From positions 724,001 through 788,000 of the forward strand of contig NZ_CP082918.1 in NCBI RefSeq assembly GCF_019931755.1: DNA of 64,000 nucleotides, read 5' to 3'. Below the pieces are notes generated by a model. The model saw only the letters and a program-made list of their open reading frames with translations. It searched no databases and had not been told where the DNA came from. This DNA is from Sutcliffiella horikoshii. GTDB taxonomy: Bacteria > Bacillota > Bacilli > Bacillales > Bacillaceae_I. A program made the translations under genes and the position numbers. The stretch's first letter is position 1. Every line of letters starts with the position of its first letter. This document shows, piece after piece, positions 7,229-15,187 of this stretch.

Positions 7229-8962
7229 GTGATTTCGGTGGAAACTTACTATCAAAAACATAAATTGATGATAAACTTACTTGTCGTATTCCTATTAGGG
7301 TCCGGCCTCTTTTTCGTTCATCTGCAATCTCCGTTTTCCTTTTTAGCAACGAAACCTGCTTTATTTGCTTTACTGGTAGTTTCAATCGTGCTTTTAACGA
7401 TCAATACTGTACCTCTTCCGCCAAAAGGAAATTCTCTGAGTATGGACTCTGCCATTTTTCTGGCGACTTTGTTCGTATTCGGCTTGAACCTCTCTTTATG
7501 GGCCTTGCTTGCTAGTGGAGTAGTATATGGTCTATTAAAGAGGGAAATTGCTTGGTGGAAGCATCTTGTGAATTTTGCCATGTATGCTCTTATGATTACA
7601 GGAGCGCATTATATCTTTCTTTGGACAGGTGGAACAATAGGATATATACAAGCTTCAAACCTATTGTCTTATTTGACCACATTGATTAGTTATTTCTTTA
7701 TTAATATACTAATTATCGGCGTTTTCTTTTACTCTATGAATCATCCGCAGTTAATTAAGGAAATGAAAAGCACACTGAAGAAATCTGTTTCCAATTATTC
7801 TATCTCCCTGGCTTCTGCACTATTATTAGCTTTGTTGTTTGAATCGGATGCAGTGCTTGGGCTGATAATTTTTACTGTGATTATTCTTTTGGTATCCAAA
7901 GGCTTCAAGGAATACTTTCATCTCAATGAGGAAATAAACAAGGATCGTTCATATCGACAACAAATACTCAATTCCTTGCCTGTGGGGATCATTACTGCAG
8001 ATGATAAGCAGTCCAATTTTTCATTGAACACCGCTGCATCCTGCTTATTGAACCTGACCGGGGAAGAAATAAGGGATGTTGTCATGATGAAAGAGCCGCC
8101 AGTGTCCAACTCTTCCTTCTGGCAAATCATGCTGTCCAAAAGAATCTGTCAGAACGTCAAAGTGGGGTACTCAAGAGGTGAGGATGACTTGCGCTTGCTT
8201 GTATCGCAGTCCGTTTTGCATGACGAAGATAATAACATTATCGGAAGGATTTTTTATTTTATTGATATAACTGTTACAGAAGAGATGGAGAAAAGGATGC
8301 ATCAAACGGAAAAACTTGCCGCATTGGGGGAGCTTGCTGCAGGCGCTGCCCATGAAATTCGGAATCCGTTGGCGGTGTTGCATGGCTTCTTCTCCTTGAT
8401 GAAACAATCCTTTACTAAAGAAGAACTTGAAAAGTACCAGGTGCCTTTACTAATAAAAGAATTTGACAGAATCAACGCCATTATAGAAGACATGTTGCTC
8501 ATGGCGAGGCCTGGCGCACCAAGACTACAGGAAACTACGTTCAAGACGATTTTTGAACAGATCCCTATGTTCCCTGACGTGACGGAAAATGAGCCTGAAT
8601 TGAAGATGATGCTTGACGATACGAAGGTAATGGTGGATCTCAAGCAGATGAAACAGGTCATCTACAATCTCTATCGAAATAGCAGAGAGGCCATTAAAGA
8701 CAATGGAGTCATTACAATCTCTTCCCAGAAGTTAAATGGGAAGTATCAGTTATTTTTTAAAGACAATGGATCAGGGATTCAAGATGAAGTGAAAAGCTCT
8801 CTTTTCCATCCGTTTCATACTTCTAAAGAGACCGGCACCGGGCTTGGACTGACAATCGTTCAGCGCATTATCGAGAACCATCAAGGAAGTATTGAAGTGT
8901 ATGAGACATCGTCAAAAGGGACGACTTTTCTTATTACATTACCAATATCACCTCAACAATAA
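7229..8962 (+). CDS. Membrane sensor histidine kinase
   Basis: Kinase of 577 aa. An N-terminal block of about seven membrane helices (residues 14-215) is followed by a PAS-like region (about 235-345), an H-box with the phosphoacceptor (AAHEIRNPLAVLHGF) and a HATPase domain with the N-box YNLYRNSREAIKDNG, G1 FFKDNGSGI and G2 GTGLGLTIV. No response regulator is adjacent. The only partner is the HTH protein 15 bp downstream. The start codon is GTG (7229); a second GTG nine bases on is possible. The domain order resembles sporulation/Spo0-phosphorelay kinases, but the input signal is unknown. Confidence 0.85.
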   Translation: MISVETYYQKHKLMINLLVVFLLGSGLFFVHLQSPFSFLATKPALFALLVVSIVLLTINTVPLPPKGNSLSMDSAIFLATLFVFGLNLSLWALLASGVVYGLLKREIAWWKHLVNFAMYALMITGAHYIFLWTGGTIGYIQASNLLSYLTTLISYFFINILIIGVFFYSMNHPQLIKEMKSTLKKSVSNYSISLASALLLALLFESDAVLGLIIFTVIILLVSKGFKEYFHLNEEINKDRSYRQQILNSLPVGIITADDKQSNFSLNTAASCLLNLTGEEIRDVVMMKEPPVSNSSFWQIMLSKRICQNVKVGYSRGEDDLRLLVSQSVLHDEDNNIIGRIFYFIDITVTEEMEKRMHQTEKLAALGELAAGAAHEIRNPLAVLHGFFSLMKQSFTKEELEKYQVPLLIKEFDRINAIIEDMLLMARPGAPRLQETTFKTIFEQIPMFPDVTENEPELKMMLDDTKVMVDLKQMKQVIYNLYRNSREAIKDNGVITISSQKLNGKYQLFFKDNGSGIQDEVKSSLFHPFHTSKETGTGLGLTIVQRIIENHQGSIEVYETSSKGTTFLITLPISPQQ

Positions 8963-8977
8963 AGAAGGAGTGTCAAG

Positions 8978-9208
8978 ATGTACCTATCCGTTAAAGAGAC
9001 AGCCGAGTATTTATCCTGTTCAGAATCATATGTGAAAACCCTGATACAAGAAAAGAAAATTCGAGCATTGTATGATGGAACCGACTATATGATTAACAAA
9101 GAACAATTTACGACGCATATGAAACAGCTGGAAAAGTATAAAGAGTTGATTGAAGAAGTAAGAAGCGAACCGATTCCTGAGGATATTGATATTAAGGATG
9201 AGGATTGA
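8978..9208 (+). CDS. Small excisionase-type helix-turn-helix protein
   Basis: A 76-aa protein whose N terminus (YLSVKETAEYLSCSESYVKTLIQEKKIRALYDGTDYMI) is the winged HTH of the MerR/Xis superfamily called excisionase-family DNA binding. The C terminus is an acidic helix. No integrase or attachment site is nearby, so a phage excisionase role is unlikely. Good SD (AAGGAGTG), 15 bp behind the kinase and before the shared terminator, so it is co-transcribed with the kinase and may be its regulatory partner; that link is inference only. Confidence 0.8.
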   Translation: MYLSVKETAEYLSCSESYVKTLIQEKKIRALYDGTDYMINKEQFTTHMKQLEKYKELIEEVRSEPIPEDIDIKDED

Positions 9209-9212
9209 GTGG

Positions 9213-9239
9213 AAAAAGCACCTGGTTAGGGTGCTTTTT
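9213..9239 (+). terminator. Terminator of the kinase-HTH unit
   Basis: AAAAAGCACC / GGTGCTTTTT hairpin with a 7-nt loop. Confidence 0.85.
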
Positions 9240-9248
9240 CTATTTTAC

Positions 9249-9286
9249 TTGACTGTTTATTATTAAATGTTTAAACTTTTAAACAT
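9249..9286 (+). promoter_or_regulatory. Aldehyde dehydrogenase promoter overlapped by a palindrome
   Basis: TTGACT (9249) and TAAACT (9272) with a 17-nt spacer form a good sigma-A promoter. The -10 lies inside a perfect inverted repeat, ATGTTTAAA CT TTTAAACAT (9267-9286). A repressor bound there would block transcription. The regulator is not encoded nearby. Confidence 0.55.
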
Positions 9287-9376
9287 AATAACAGGTAAAA
9301 ACTTGTCTAATTCATTCTATTTGTAAGACAATAGTAATAACATAATCTGAAAATGCGAAAACAGGAGGAATCTTGT

Positions 9377-10774
9377 ATGACGATTTCAACGACTGACATA
9401 AACGAAAAGGTCGAAACATTACTTGCAAATCATAGAAGTTATTTTGAAAAAGGGGAAACGAAGGATATTGATTTCCGCTTGGAGCAGCTGGCGACCTTGA
9501 AGAAGGCAGTTCAGAAATACGAAGCAGAACTGATGGATGCTTTGAAAAAGGACCTCGGAAAATCAATATTCGAAGCATACGGTTCTGAAGTTGGGTATAT
9601 CCTTGATAGCATCGGCTTTTTCATGAAAAATTTAAAAAGCTGGGCTAAAGTGAAAAAGGTGAAAACACCGCTCGTGCATACTGGTTCCAAAAGCCTGGTC
9701 TATTCTCAGCCCTATGGAACAGTATTGATTGTCGGGCCTTTCAATTACCCCGCTCAGTTAGTATTAGAGCCTCTGATTGGTGCGATTTCTGCTGGAAACT
9801 GCGCTGTAATCAAGCCTTCGGAATTCACACCGACTGTATCTGGTGTACTTACAAAAATGATACGAGAATTTTTTAATGAAGAGTACATCAGTGTGGTGGA
9901 GGGAGCGAAAGAGGAAACATCCGCCCTTATACATGCGCCATTCGATTATATCTTTTTTACGGGAAGCGTAGAGGTAGGAAAAATTGTGATGCAGGCTGCA
10001 GCGAAGCGACTTGTGCCGGTAACACTCGAGCTTGGAGGGAAAAGCCCTTGTATCGTCCATAAGGATGCCAATATAGAGGTAGCAGCGCAACGAATCGCTT
10101 GGGGGAAATTCATGAATGCGGGCCAAACGTGTGTGGCGCCTGATTACATTCTTGTTCATGAAGATGTTCGAGAGAAACTGGTAAATGCATTGAAAAAAAC
10201 AATACATGATTTTTACGGAGACAATCCACAAGAAAGCAATGATTTTGGACGTGTGGTGAATGAGCGTCAATTTGACCGCCTTGTATCATTATTGGATATG
10301 GAAAAAGTGGTAGTAGGAGGACGCATCGATCGGGAATCGCTTTATATGGAACCGACTGTGATGGATGGTGTAACTTGGGAAGATAACGTGATGCAAGAAG
10401 AGATATTTGGCCCCATTTTACCTGTTCTTTCGTTTAACGACTTAAAGGATGCAATAATACAGGTTAATAACTATCCAAAGCCTCTGGCATTATATGTGTT
10501 TACAGAAGACAATGAGGTGGAGGAAGAGGTTATCGGAAGCACTTCTTTTGGCGGAGGTTGTGTGAATGATACGGTCACACATTTGACCAATCCATACTTG
10601 CCATTTGGTGGCGTAGGGACATCGGGCATCGGTTCCTATCATGGGAAAGACAGCTTTGATACTTTTTCCCATAAGAAAAGTGTGATGAAAAAGAGTACTA
10701 AGTTCAATTTAAGTTTTCTTTACCCGCCGTATTCCGATAAAAGCATAAAAATGCTAAGGAAATTTATGAAATAG
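9377..10774 (+). CDS. Aldehyde dehydrogenase, class 3 / YwdH type
   Basis: NAD(P)-dependent oxidation of fatty or aromatic aldehydes. The 465-aa length and the C-terminal hydrophobic/basic tail (YPPYSDKSIKMLRKFMK) fit class 3 enzymes. Catalytic Glu218 lies in VTLELGGKSP and nucleophile Cys252 in NAGQTCVAPDY; the cofactor region GPFNYPAQL and the FFTGSVEVG segment are intact. The start is the ATG at 9377 with AGGAGGA upstream; an in-frame ATG at 9353 has no site. It stands alone behind a palindromic operator, suggesting inducible aldehyde detoxification. Confidence 0.9.
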   Translation: MTISTTDINEKVETLLANHRSYFEKGETKDIDFRLEQLATLKKAVQKYEAELMDALKKDLGKSIFEAYGSEVGYILDSIGFFMKNLKSWAKVKKVKTPLVHTGSKSLVYSQPYGTVLIVGPFNYPAQLVLEPLIGAISAGNCAVIKPSEFTPTVSGVLTKMIREFFNEEYISVVEGAKEETSALIHAPFDYIFFTGSVEVGKIVMQAAAKRLVPVTLELGGKSPCIVHKDANIEVAAQRIAWGKFMNAGQTCVAPDYILVHEDVREKLVNALKKTIHDFYGDNPQESNDFGRVVNERQFDRLVSLLDMEKVVVGGRIDRESLYMEPTVMDGVTWEDNVMQEEIFGPILPVLSFNDLKDAIIQVNNYPKPLALYVFTEDNEVEEEVIGSTSFGGGCVNDTVTHLTNPYLPFGGVGTSGIGSYHGKDSFDTFSHKKSVMKKSTKFNLSFLYPPYSDKSIKMLRKFMK

Positions 10775-10866
10775 ACAGGTTTTAATTTTAGGGATCAGGA
10801 AGTTCTTTACATTTCTTTTATACGTCTTCTGTGTTAATATTTAGATAGACGAAATATATATGTAGC

Positions 10867-10946
10867 AGACGCAGCCTTTTAGGAAAATGGATCTTCGGTC
10901 GTGGAGATTCATTTTCTTATTTATTTTAGGGAAGGGCGTCTTTTTA
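10867..10946 (+). promoter_or_regulatory. Structured leader, possible attenuator, of the MFS gene
   Basis: The outer arms AGACGC-AG-CCTT (10867) and AAGG-GCGTCT (10932-10941) pair with a 2-nt bulge and are followed by a T run. Inside is an 11-bp hairpin AAAATGGATCT / AGATTCATTTT around loop TCGGTCGTGG. It ends about 20 nt before the MFS start. I could not match it to a known riboswitch class. Confidence 0.4.
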
Positions 10947-10964
10947 TAGTGGGAGAGTGTAAGA

Positions 10965-12173
10965 ATGGTACCGATTCAGAAAAAAGAACCGTTATGGACA
11001 AAATCATTCATTATGTTGATGGTAGGAAACTTGTTTGTGTTTATGTCTTTTCAGATGTTGATTCCGACGTTGCCTCCATATGTTAAGTCGTTGGGAGCAA
11101 CGGGCTTTGAGATTGGATTAGTTACAGCCTTATTTTCCATCGGTGCTGTGTTAAGCAGGCCGTTTATTGGTTTTATGCTGGAGTACCGGGCGCGTAAACC
11201 GCTTGTGTTGATCGGAGCGGTTGCGTTGCTTGCTGTGACGATTATCTATCCATTGTCCCAGATCGTGCTGGTATTCCTATTGTTCCGCCTTATCCATGGT
11301 CTTGCATGGGGCTGGTCCACCACGGTAAATGGGACCGCAGCGGTAGATGTTATTCCACGTTCCCGTCTAGGTGAAGGGATGGGGTATTACGGATTATCGA
11401 TTACAATTGGTATGATTATCGCTCCAAGCTTGGGAATCTATCTTTATCAGGTAACAGAGTTTTCTAATCTAATCATGGTAAGTGCAGTTCTTGGAGTTAT
11501 TGCGCTTGTGCTGTTAGGTGTGGTTCATTATCAGACGCCTGCAATAGTGGAAAAGACAAAAAAGGAAGACCTTAAGTTTTCCTATTTCGGTTCGCTTGTA
11601 GAAAAGAGCAGTTGGTATCCCGCATTTATCACTTTGATTGCTACGTTTGGTTACGGATCGATTGTCACGTTTATCGTAATATTTGGTGAAGAACGCGGGA
11701 TTGATCAGATCTTTCTTTTTTATCTTGTAAATGCGATCATGGCGTCATTATCTCGTCCAGTTGCCGGGAAATGGTTTGATAATCATGGACCTCGGGGCTT
11801 GGTTTTAATGTGTATGTTCTTGTCCTTTGTCGGCATGTGGGTGCTTTCCTTTGCGCACTCAAACCTGTTTATCGTGATAGCTGGTGCGTTGTTTGGAGTA
11901 GGTTTCGGTTCCTTGATTCCGACCTTGCAGTCATGGACCTTATCCATGACCCCTGAAAACCGCCGTGGAGTGGCAAACGGCATGTTTTTCTCCTCCATCG
12001 ACCTGGGGATTGGACTAAGCGGAATCATCTTTGGACTCCTTGCACAATTTGTCCCAACCGCCGCCCTCTTCCAAATCTCCAGTACCTTCATGCTCCTCGC
12101 CATGCTCTTCGCCTGGATCGAAGGCAAAAAGAGAAAACGAGCAGTGCTTGAAGAGATGAGGGAAGGGGCTTAA
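10965..12173 (+). CDS. MFS transporter, drug-efflux-like
   Basis: A 402-aa major facilitator protein with 12 hydrophobic segments. The motif-A-like loop between helices 2 and 3 reads SRPFIGFMLEYRARKPL, and the central loop is basic. A motif-C-like stretch SITIGMIIAPSLGIYLY in helix 5 is typical of proton antiporters. It resembles Bacillus YwoG/YfkF-like exporters, and the substrate is unknown. ATG with GGAGAG upstream. The structured leader suggests conditional expression. No hairpin terminator is visible directly after the gene, only the GGGTCTGACCC palindromes. Confidence 0.85.
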   Translation: MVPIQKKEPLWTKSFIMLMVGNLFVFMSFQMLIPTLPPYVKSLGATGFEIGLVTALFSIGAVLSRPFIGFMLEYRARKPLVLIGAVALLAVTIIYPLSQIVLVFLLFRLIHGLAWGWSTTVNGTAAVDVIPRSRLGEGMGYYGLSITIGMIIAPSLGIYLYQVTEFSNLIMVSAVLGVIALVLLGVVHYQTPAIVEKTKKEDLKFSYFGSLVEKSSWYPAFITLIATFGYGSIVTFIVIFGEERGIDQIFLFYLVNAIMASLSRPVAGKWFDNHGPRGLVLMCMFLSFVGMWVLSFAHSNLFIVIAGALFGVGFGSLIPTLQSWTLSMTPENRRGVANGMFFSSIDLGIGLSGIIFGLLAQFVPTAALFQISSTFMLLAMLFAWIEGKKRKRAVLEEMREGA

Positions 12174-12178
12174 AGAAA

Positions 12179-12250
12179 AGGGGTCTGACCCGCTGTGCGT
12201 TAAAGGGGTAAAGAGATAAAGAGGGGTCTGACCCTCACTCCGTTAAAGCA
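12179..12250. repeat. Duplicated GGGGTCTGACCC palindrome unit
   Basis: Two units of GGGGTCTGACCC, five bases, then (G/C)CGTTAAAG lie about 42 bp apart (12180 and 12222) between convergent genes. The same palindrome recurs at 45845 and 58747. Confidence 0.75.
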
Positions 12251-12256
12251 CTAAAG

Positions 12257-12295
12257 AAAAAGCGTAACCACCAGTCAATGGAGGTTACGCTTTTT
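12257..12295. terminator. Bidirectional terminator (MFS / ywbE)
   Basis: Stem AAAAAGCGTAACC / GGTTACGCTTTTT. The ywbE stop codon lies inside the right arm. Confidence 0.85.
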
Positions 12296-12482
12296 CGATT
12301 TCTTTGACCCTGCCGACTTGTCCGTCTTGGAGGCGGACTTTGATGCCGTGGGGGTGGTTGGGGGATTTGGTTAGGATGTCTTTGACGGTCCCGCTTGTTA
12401 GTTTGCCTGTGCGCTGGTCTTGTTTGAGTACAATCTTTACTGATTGACCGATAGTGATATCAGATCGTTTTTGTCCGTTCAT
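12285..12482 (-). CDS. ywbE: YwbE family protein (DUF2196)
   Basis: A 65-aa conserved protein matching the short YwbE family across its length: NGQKRSDITIGQSVKIVLKQ, then RTGKLTSGTVKDILTKSPNHPHGIKVRLQDGQVGRVKEI. The composition suggests a KOW/SH3-like beta-barrel, but the function is uncharacterised. ATG with TGAGGC upstream. Monocistronic; the terminator overlaps the stop codon. Confidence 0.88.
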   Translation of the reverse strand: MNGQKRSDITIGQSVKIVLKQDQRTGKLTSGTVKDILTKSPNHPHGIKVRLQDGQVGRVKEIEKA

Positions 12483-12548
12483 TTTTTAAAGCCTCACGTT
12501 TCTATTTATACTAGTATTTTATTATAACATAACCAAGCTCCCTCATTC

Positions 12549-13499
12549 CTAGTACCCCATTTCTTCTCTCACTTCAAGCAATAGATCAGGACGGTTTGTA
12601 AGGATTCCGTCTGCCCCTCTTTCTAACAGATAGCGCATCGTTTCCTTATCATCAATGGTCCAGTAATGCATCTGTACGCCGCTTCTTTGCGCATCTCGAA
12701 TCAGTCGTTCATTGGTCAAATCGAAAATGCTTTCCTGAAGGGGTACCTGAAAGGCATCTACTTCCGGCTTGTAGAGGTTGCGGACAAACAGTTTGTGAAG
12801 GAGGACGAATCTAGTGATCTCCTGTCTGCCACCCACAAGCGCGACCCTGCCTTCAGTGAAACTATTAAATGTCTCGAGAATTTCCTGGTCAAAAGAAGCA
12901 ACAAGCAGGGTATCCTCCCGGTTATACTCCTTGGTCAATTCCCATAGCTTTCTTGCTATCTCTTCATACTTATCGGGTGGATTGGTGTCTTTAATTTCAA
13001 TCTCAATCCTTGTATTAGGAAAGGCTTGAAACATTTCTTCTACAGTAGGAATGGTAACTCCCTTGCCGCGGAAACTGTTATTGCCGTCTAAATCAACGAA
13101 ATGAAAGCCTGCATCCAACTCTTTAATTTCCTCTAGGGTCAGGTCTGCAACGGCACCTTGCCCGTTTGTCGTTCGATCAACAGTCGGGTCATGGATGGCA
13201 ACGAGGTGCCCGTCTTTTGTAATATGTATATCTGTTTCCAGCACATCCACTCCCATTTCCACGGCTTGCTCAAAAGCTGTCATTGTATTAGAAGGTGCGA
13301 GATGCTCTCCGCCTTGGTGGGCAATGACGAGCGGGCTTCCTCCATTTTCAAAAAAAGGTTTTGTTGCTTGTTTGTTAATGGGGAATAAAGTGAAAATTAG
13401 GCCTAACGTGCCAAGCGTACCGGCAATCGTGCCAAGGGCTATCCAAACTTTTCTTTTCTTTCGTGGGTTTTTTTGTGAAGGAATGGTAATCTCGGCCAT
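12549..13499 (-). CDS. Glycerophosphodiester phosphodiesterase, membrane-anchored
   Basis: Hydrolyses glycerophosphodiesters to glycerol-3-phosphate and an alcohol. A single N-terminal membrane segment (residues 18-37) follows a basic KNPRKKRK stretch, so the enzyme faces outward as an uncleaved anchor. Active-site motifs: VIAHQGGEHLAPSNT (usual HRG replaced by HQG), VLETDIHITKDGHLVAIHD with metal-binding E/D and the second His, EIEIKD, and a closing YWTIDDKETMRYLLERGADGILTNRPD. Length 316 aa. GAGGGGA precedes the ATG. Likely role: phospholipid or teichoic acid turnover. Confidence 0.9.
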   Translation of the reverse strand: MAEITIPSQKNPRKKRKVWIALGTIAGTLGTLGLIFTLFPINKQATKPFFENGGSPLVIAHQGGEHLAPSNTMTAFEQAVEMGVDVLETDIHITKDGHLVAIHDPTVDRTTNGQGAVADLTLEEIKELDAGFHFVDLDGNNSFRGKGVTIPTVEEMFQAFPNTRIEIEIKDTNPPDKYEEIARKLWELTKEYNREDTLLVASFDQEILETFNSFTEGRVALVGGRQEITRFVLLHKLFVRNLYKPEVDAFQVPLQESIFDLTNERLIRDAQRSGVQMHYWTIDDKETMRYLLERGADGILTNRPDLLLEVREEMGY

Positions 13500-13560
13500 A
13501 AATGAATGTCCCCTCTTTCTCTTGTCATCTACTAATACTTAAATTATAGAATAGTTAGAA

Positions 13561-13605
13561 AATAAAAAAAGAGGGTAGCCGTAATTTTTCGGCTACCTTC
13601 CTCTT
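13561..13605 (-). terminator. Terminator of the HpaB-type gene
   Basis: On the minus strand AAGAGGAAGGTAGCCG pairs with CGGCTACCCTCTT and is followed by seven T. It overlaps the stop codon. Confidence 0.8.
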
Positions 13606-15049
13606 ATTCTAAAAACCCTAACTCCCGCGCAACGTCGTCTACCAGTTCTTTTCTGTTGTATTCATGGTAAAGTCCCATCGCCAAGCGCGTCGGACAGCCG
13701 AAGAAAAAGCGTTCGTACAAGGTTTGGCGGGATCCGAATGCACTCATGCTGACATCCCATGCTAAGCGGAACAACTGGATGCGGCTTTTAGCATCAGTGG
13801 TTGCTGACTGTAGATATTGGTCAATATCTGCTCGAATTGGTGATTCCAGGTCAGCCTCCGTTGGTATAGAAACCAGACCGCTGGCGCCAAGTAATTGCAA
13901 AATCTCGATGAATCTTGGATATACTTTCGGAAATTGCACGATTGCAACAGAAAGTGGCGTAACATCTGGAACCATTGTCCCGTGCTTATCCGGTTTGGCG
14001 TTCATTTCGGAAGCGAGAAGCAAGGCTTTATGATTCTCAACAGCGATGATGATCTCGCTGATTTTTTCTTTTACATGCCCATATTCACCAATCGCGATAG
14101 TATTGACCAAAAGTTGTGCAATTCCTAAAATGAATTCAGCTTTCATGACCTGTCTCGACACCACCTGGTGGGTGACAAGCGGTTTGAAGTTACTAATGGA
14201 ATACAATTTGTTGGCGACATCGATATTTTCCGCAACAAATACTCTTTCCCATGGCACCAAAACGTTATCGAGCACTACAATCGCGTCCATTTCTTCAAAC
14301 CTTGAACCAAGCGGATGGTTAAAAGAGGAAGAATCATAGGAAAACGATTCCCGGCAGATGAATTTCAATCCTTCTGTATTACTTGGGATACTGAAGGCGT
14401 AGGCGAATGGCTCTTCAAACATTTTCAGTCCAGAAGATGAGATGATGATCTCATCGGTAATCCCGCCTTGTGTAGCTAATAGCCGTGCACCTTTTATGAT
14501 GATTCCGTCTGAAGTCTTATCTACCATTCGTGCCGCCACAATATTCTCATCGTCCTCGTAATGAAAAGACGAGCGATTTACTTGTGGAGAAATAAATGTA
14601 TGAGTAAAAGAAAGGTCCTTTTCCCTGGCATACTCGTAAAAATTTTTAAGGTTCTGTGGAAACTGTGGGCCTTGTTCCTCTAGTAGATCTGCAGAGGAGG
14701 CAAGTGCCATCAAGGTAGAGTTTTTATAATCAGGGGAGCGCCCCATCATTCCAAACGTCGATTTTGCCCAAACCTGAACCATCTTTCTTCTTTTCTCCAA
14801 ACCTTCTTTCGTTGTCGGCCGAAGATAAGAAGTTCCTACCAAATTTCCAGTCGTTTCAGATGTGAAAGTCATGATATCTTTGTGCTTTTCGTCGTGTTGC
14901 ATATCAAATAGCGCAGCTTGACTTCTCATCACACCTGAGAAAGCCGGGTGCTCCGAGATATTCCCTTTGACCTGCTGTCCGTTATACCAAACATTTGCAT
15001 GAAGCGAGTCGATCCGGTCGAGATACTGTTTTCCGTTGATTATTCCCAT
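13604..15049 (-). CDS. 4-hydroxyphenylacetate 3-hydroxylase family monooxygenase (HpaB-like)
   Basis: FADH2-dependent aromatic hydroxylase family, 481 aa. Family landmarks: NISEHPAFSGVMRSQAALFDMQH, FTHTFISPQVNRSS, the flavin region GARLLATQGGITDEIIISS, DNVLVPWERVF, and SAFGSRQTLYERFFFGCP near the C terminus. A partner flavin reductase (HpaC) and phenylacetate genes are missing here, so the substrate is open. The start is the ATG at 15049 with GGGTG upstream; a GTG at 15058 is possible. Monocistronic. Confidence 0.87.
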   Translation of the reverse strand: MGIINGKQYLDRIDSLHANVWYNGQQVKGNISEHPAFSGVMRSQAALFDMQHDEKHKDIMTFTSETTGNLVGTSYLRPTTKEGLEKRRKMVQVWAKSTFGMMGRSPDYKNSTLMALASSADLLEEQGPQFPQNLKNFYEYAREKDLSFTHTFISPQVNRSSFHYEDDENIVAARMVDKTSDGIIIKGARLLATQGGITDEIIISSSGLKMFEEPFAYAFSIPSNTEGLKFICRESFSYDSSSFNHPLGSRFEEMDAIVVLDNVLVPWERVFVAENIDVANKLYSISNFKPLVTHQVVSRQVMKAEFILGIAQLLVNTIAIGEYGHVKEKISEIIIAVENHKALLLASEMNAKPDKHGTMVPDVTPLSVAIVQFPKVYPRFIEILQLLGASGLVSIPTEADLESPIRADIDQYLQSATTDAKSRIQLFRLAWDVSMSAFGSRQTLYERFFFGCPTRLAMGLYHEYNRKELVDDVARELGFLE

Positions 15050-15130
15050 GCTTCTCACCCTTTGCCCAGATTACTTCTTTCAATGTATGCATATGAGATT
15101 GTCTGATTTACTATCGGGCTTCATCAAATT

Positions 15131-15158
15131 TTGAACGGCTCCCTAGGCGTGGTATAGT
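15131..15158 (+). promoter_or_regulatory. Sigma-A promoter of the D-threonine aldolase-like gene
   Basis: TTGAAC, 16-nt spacer, TATAGT; start codon 30 bp downstream with GGAGGG. Confidence 0.6.
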
Positions 15159-15187
15159 GAGGGAAAGATGGTCTGGAGGGAGAAAAA

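Noticed and set aside
8978..9208. Excisionase-like gene as a sign of a prophage or integrated element
   Set aside because: No integrase, structural genes, attachment repeats or composition change; such HTH proteins are often ordinary regulators.
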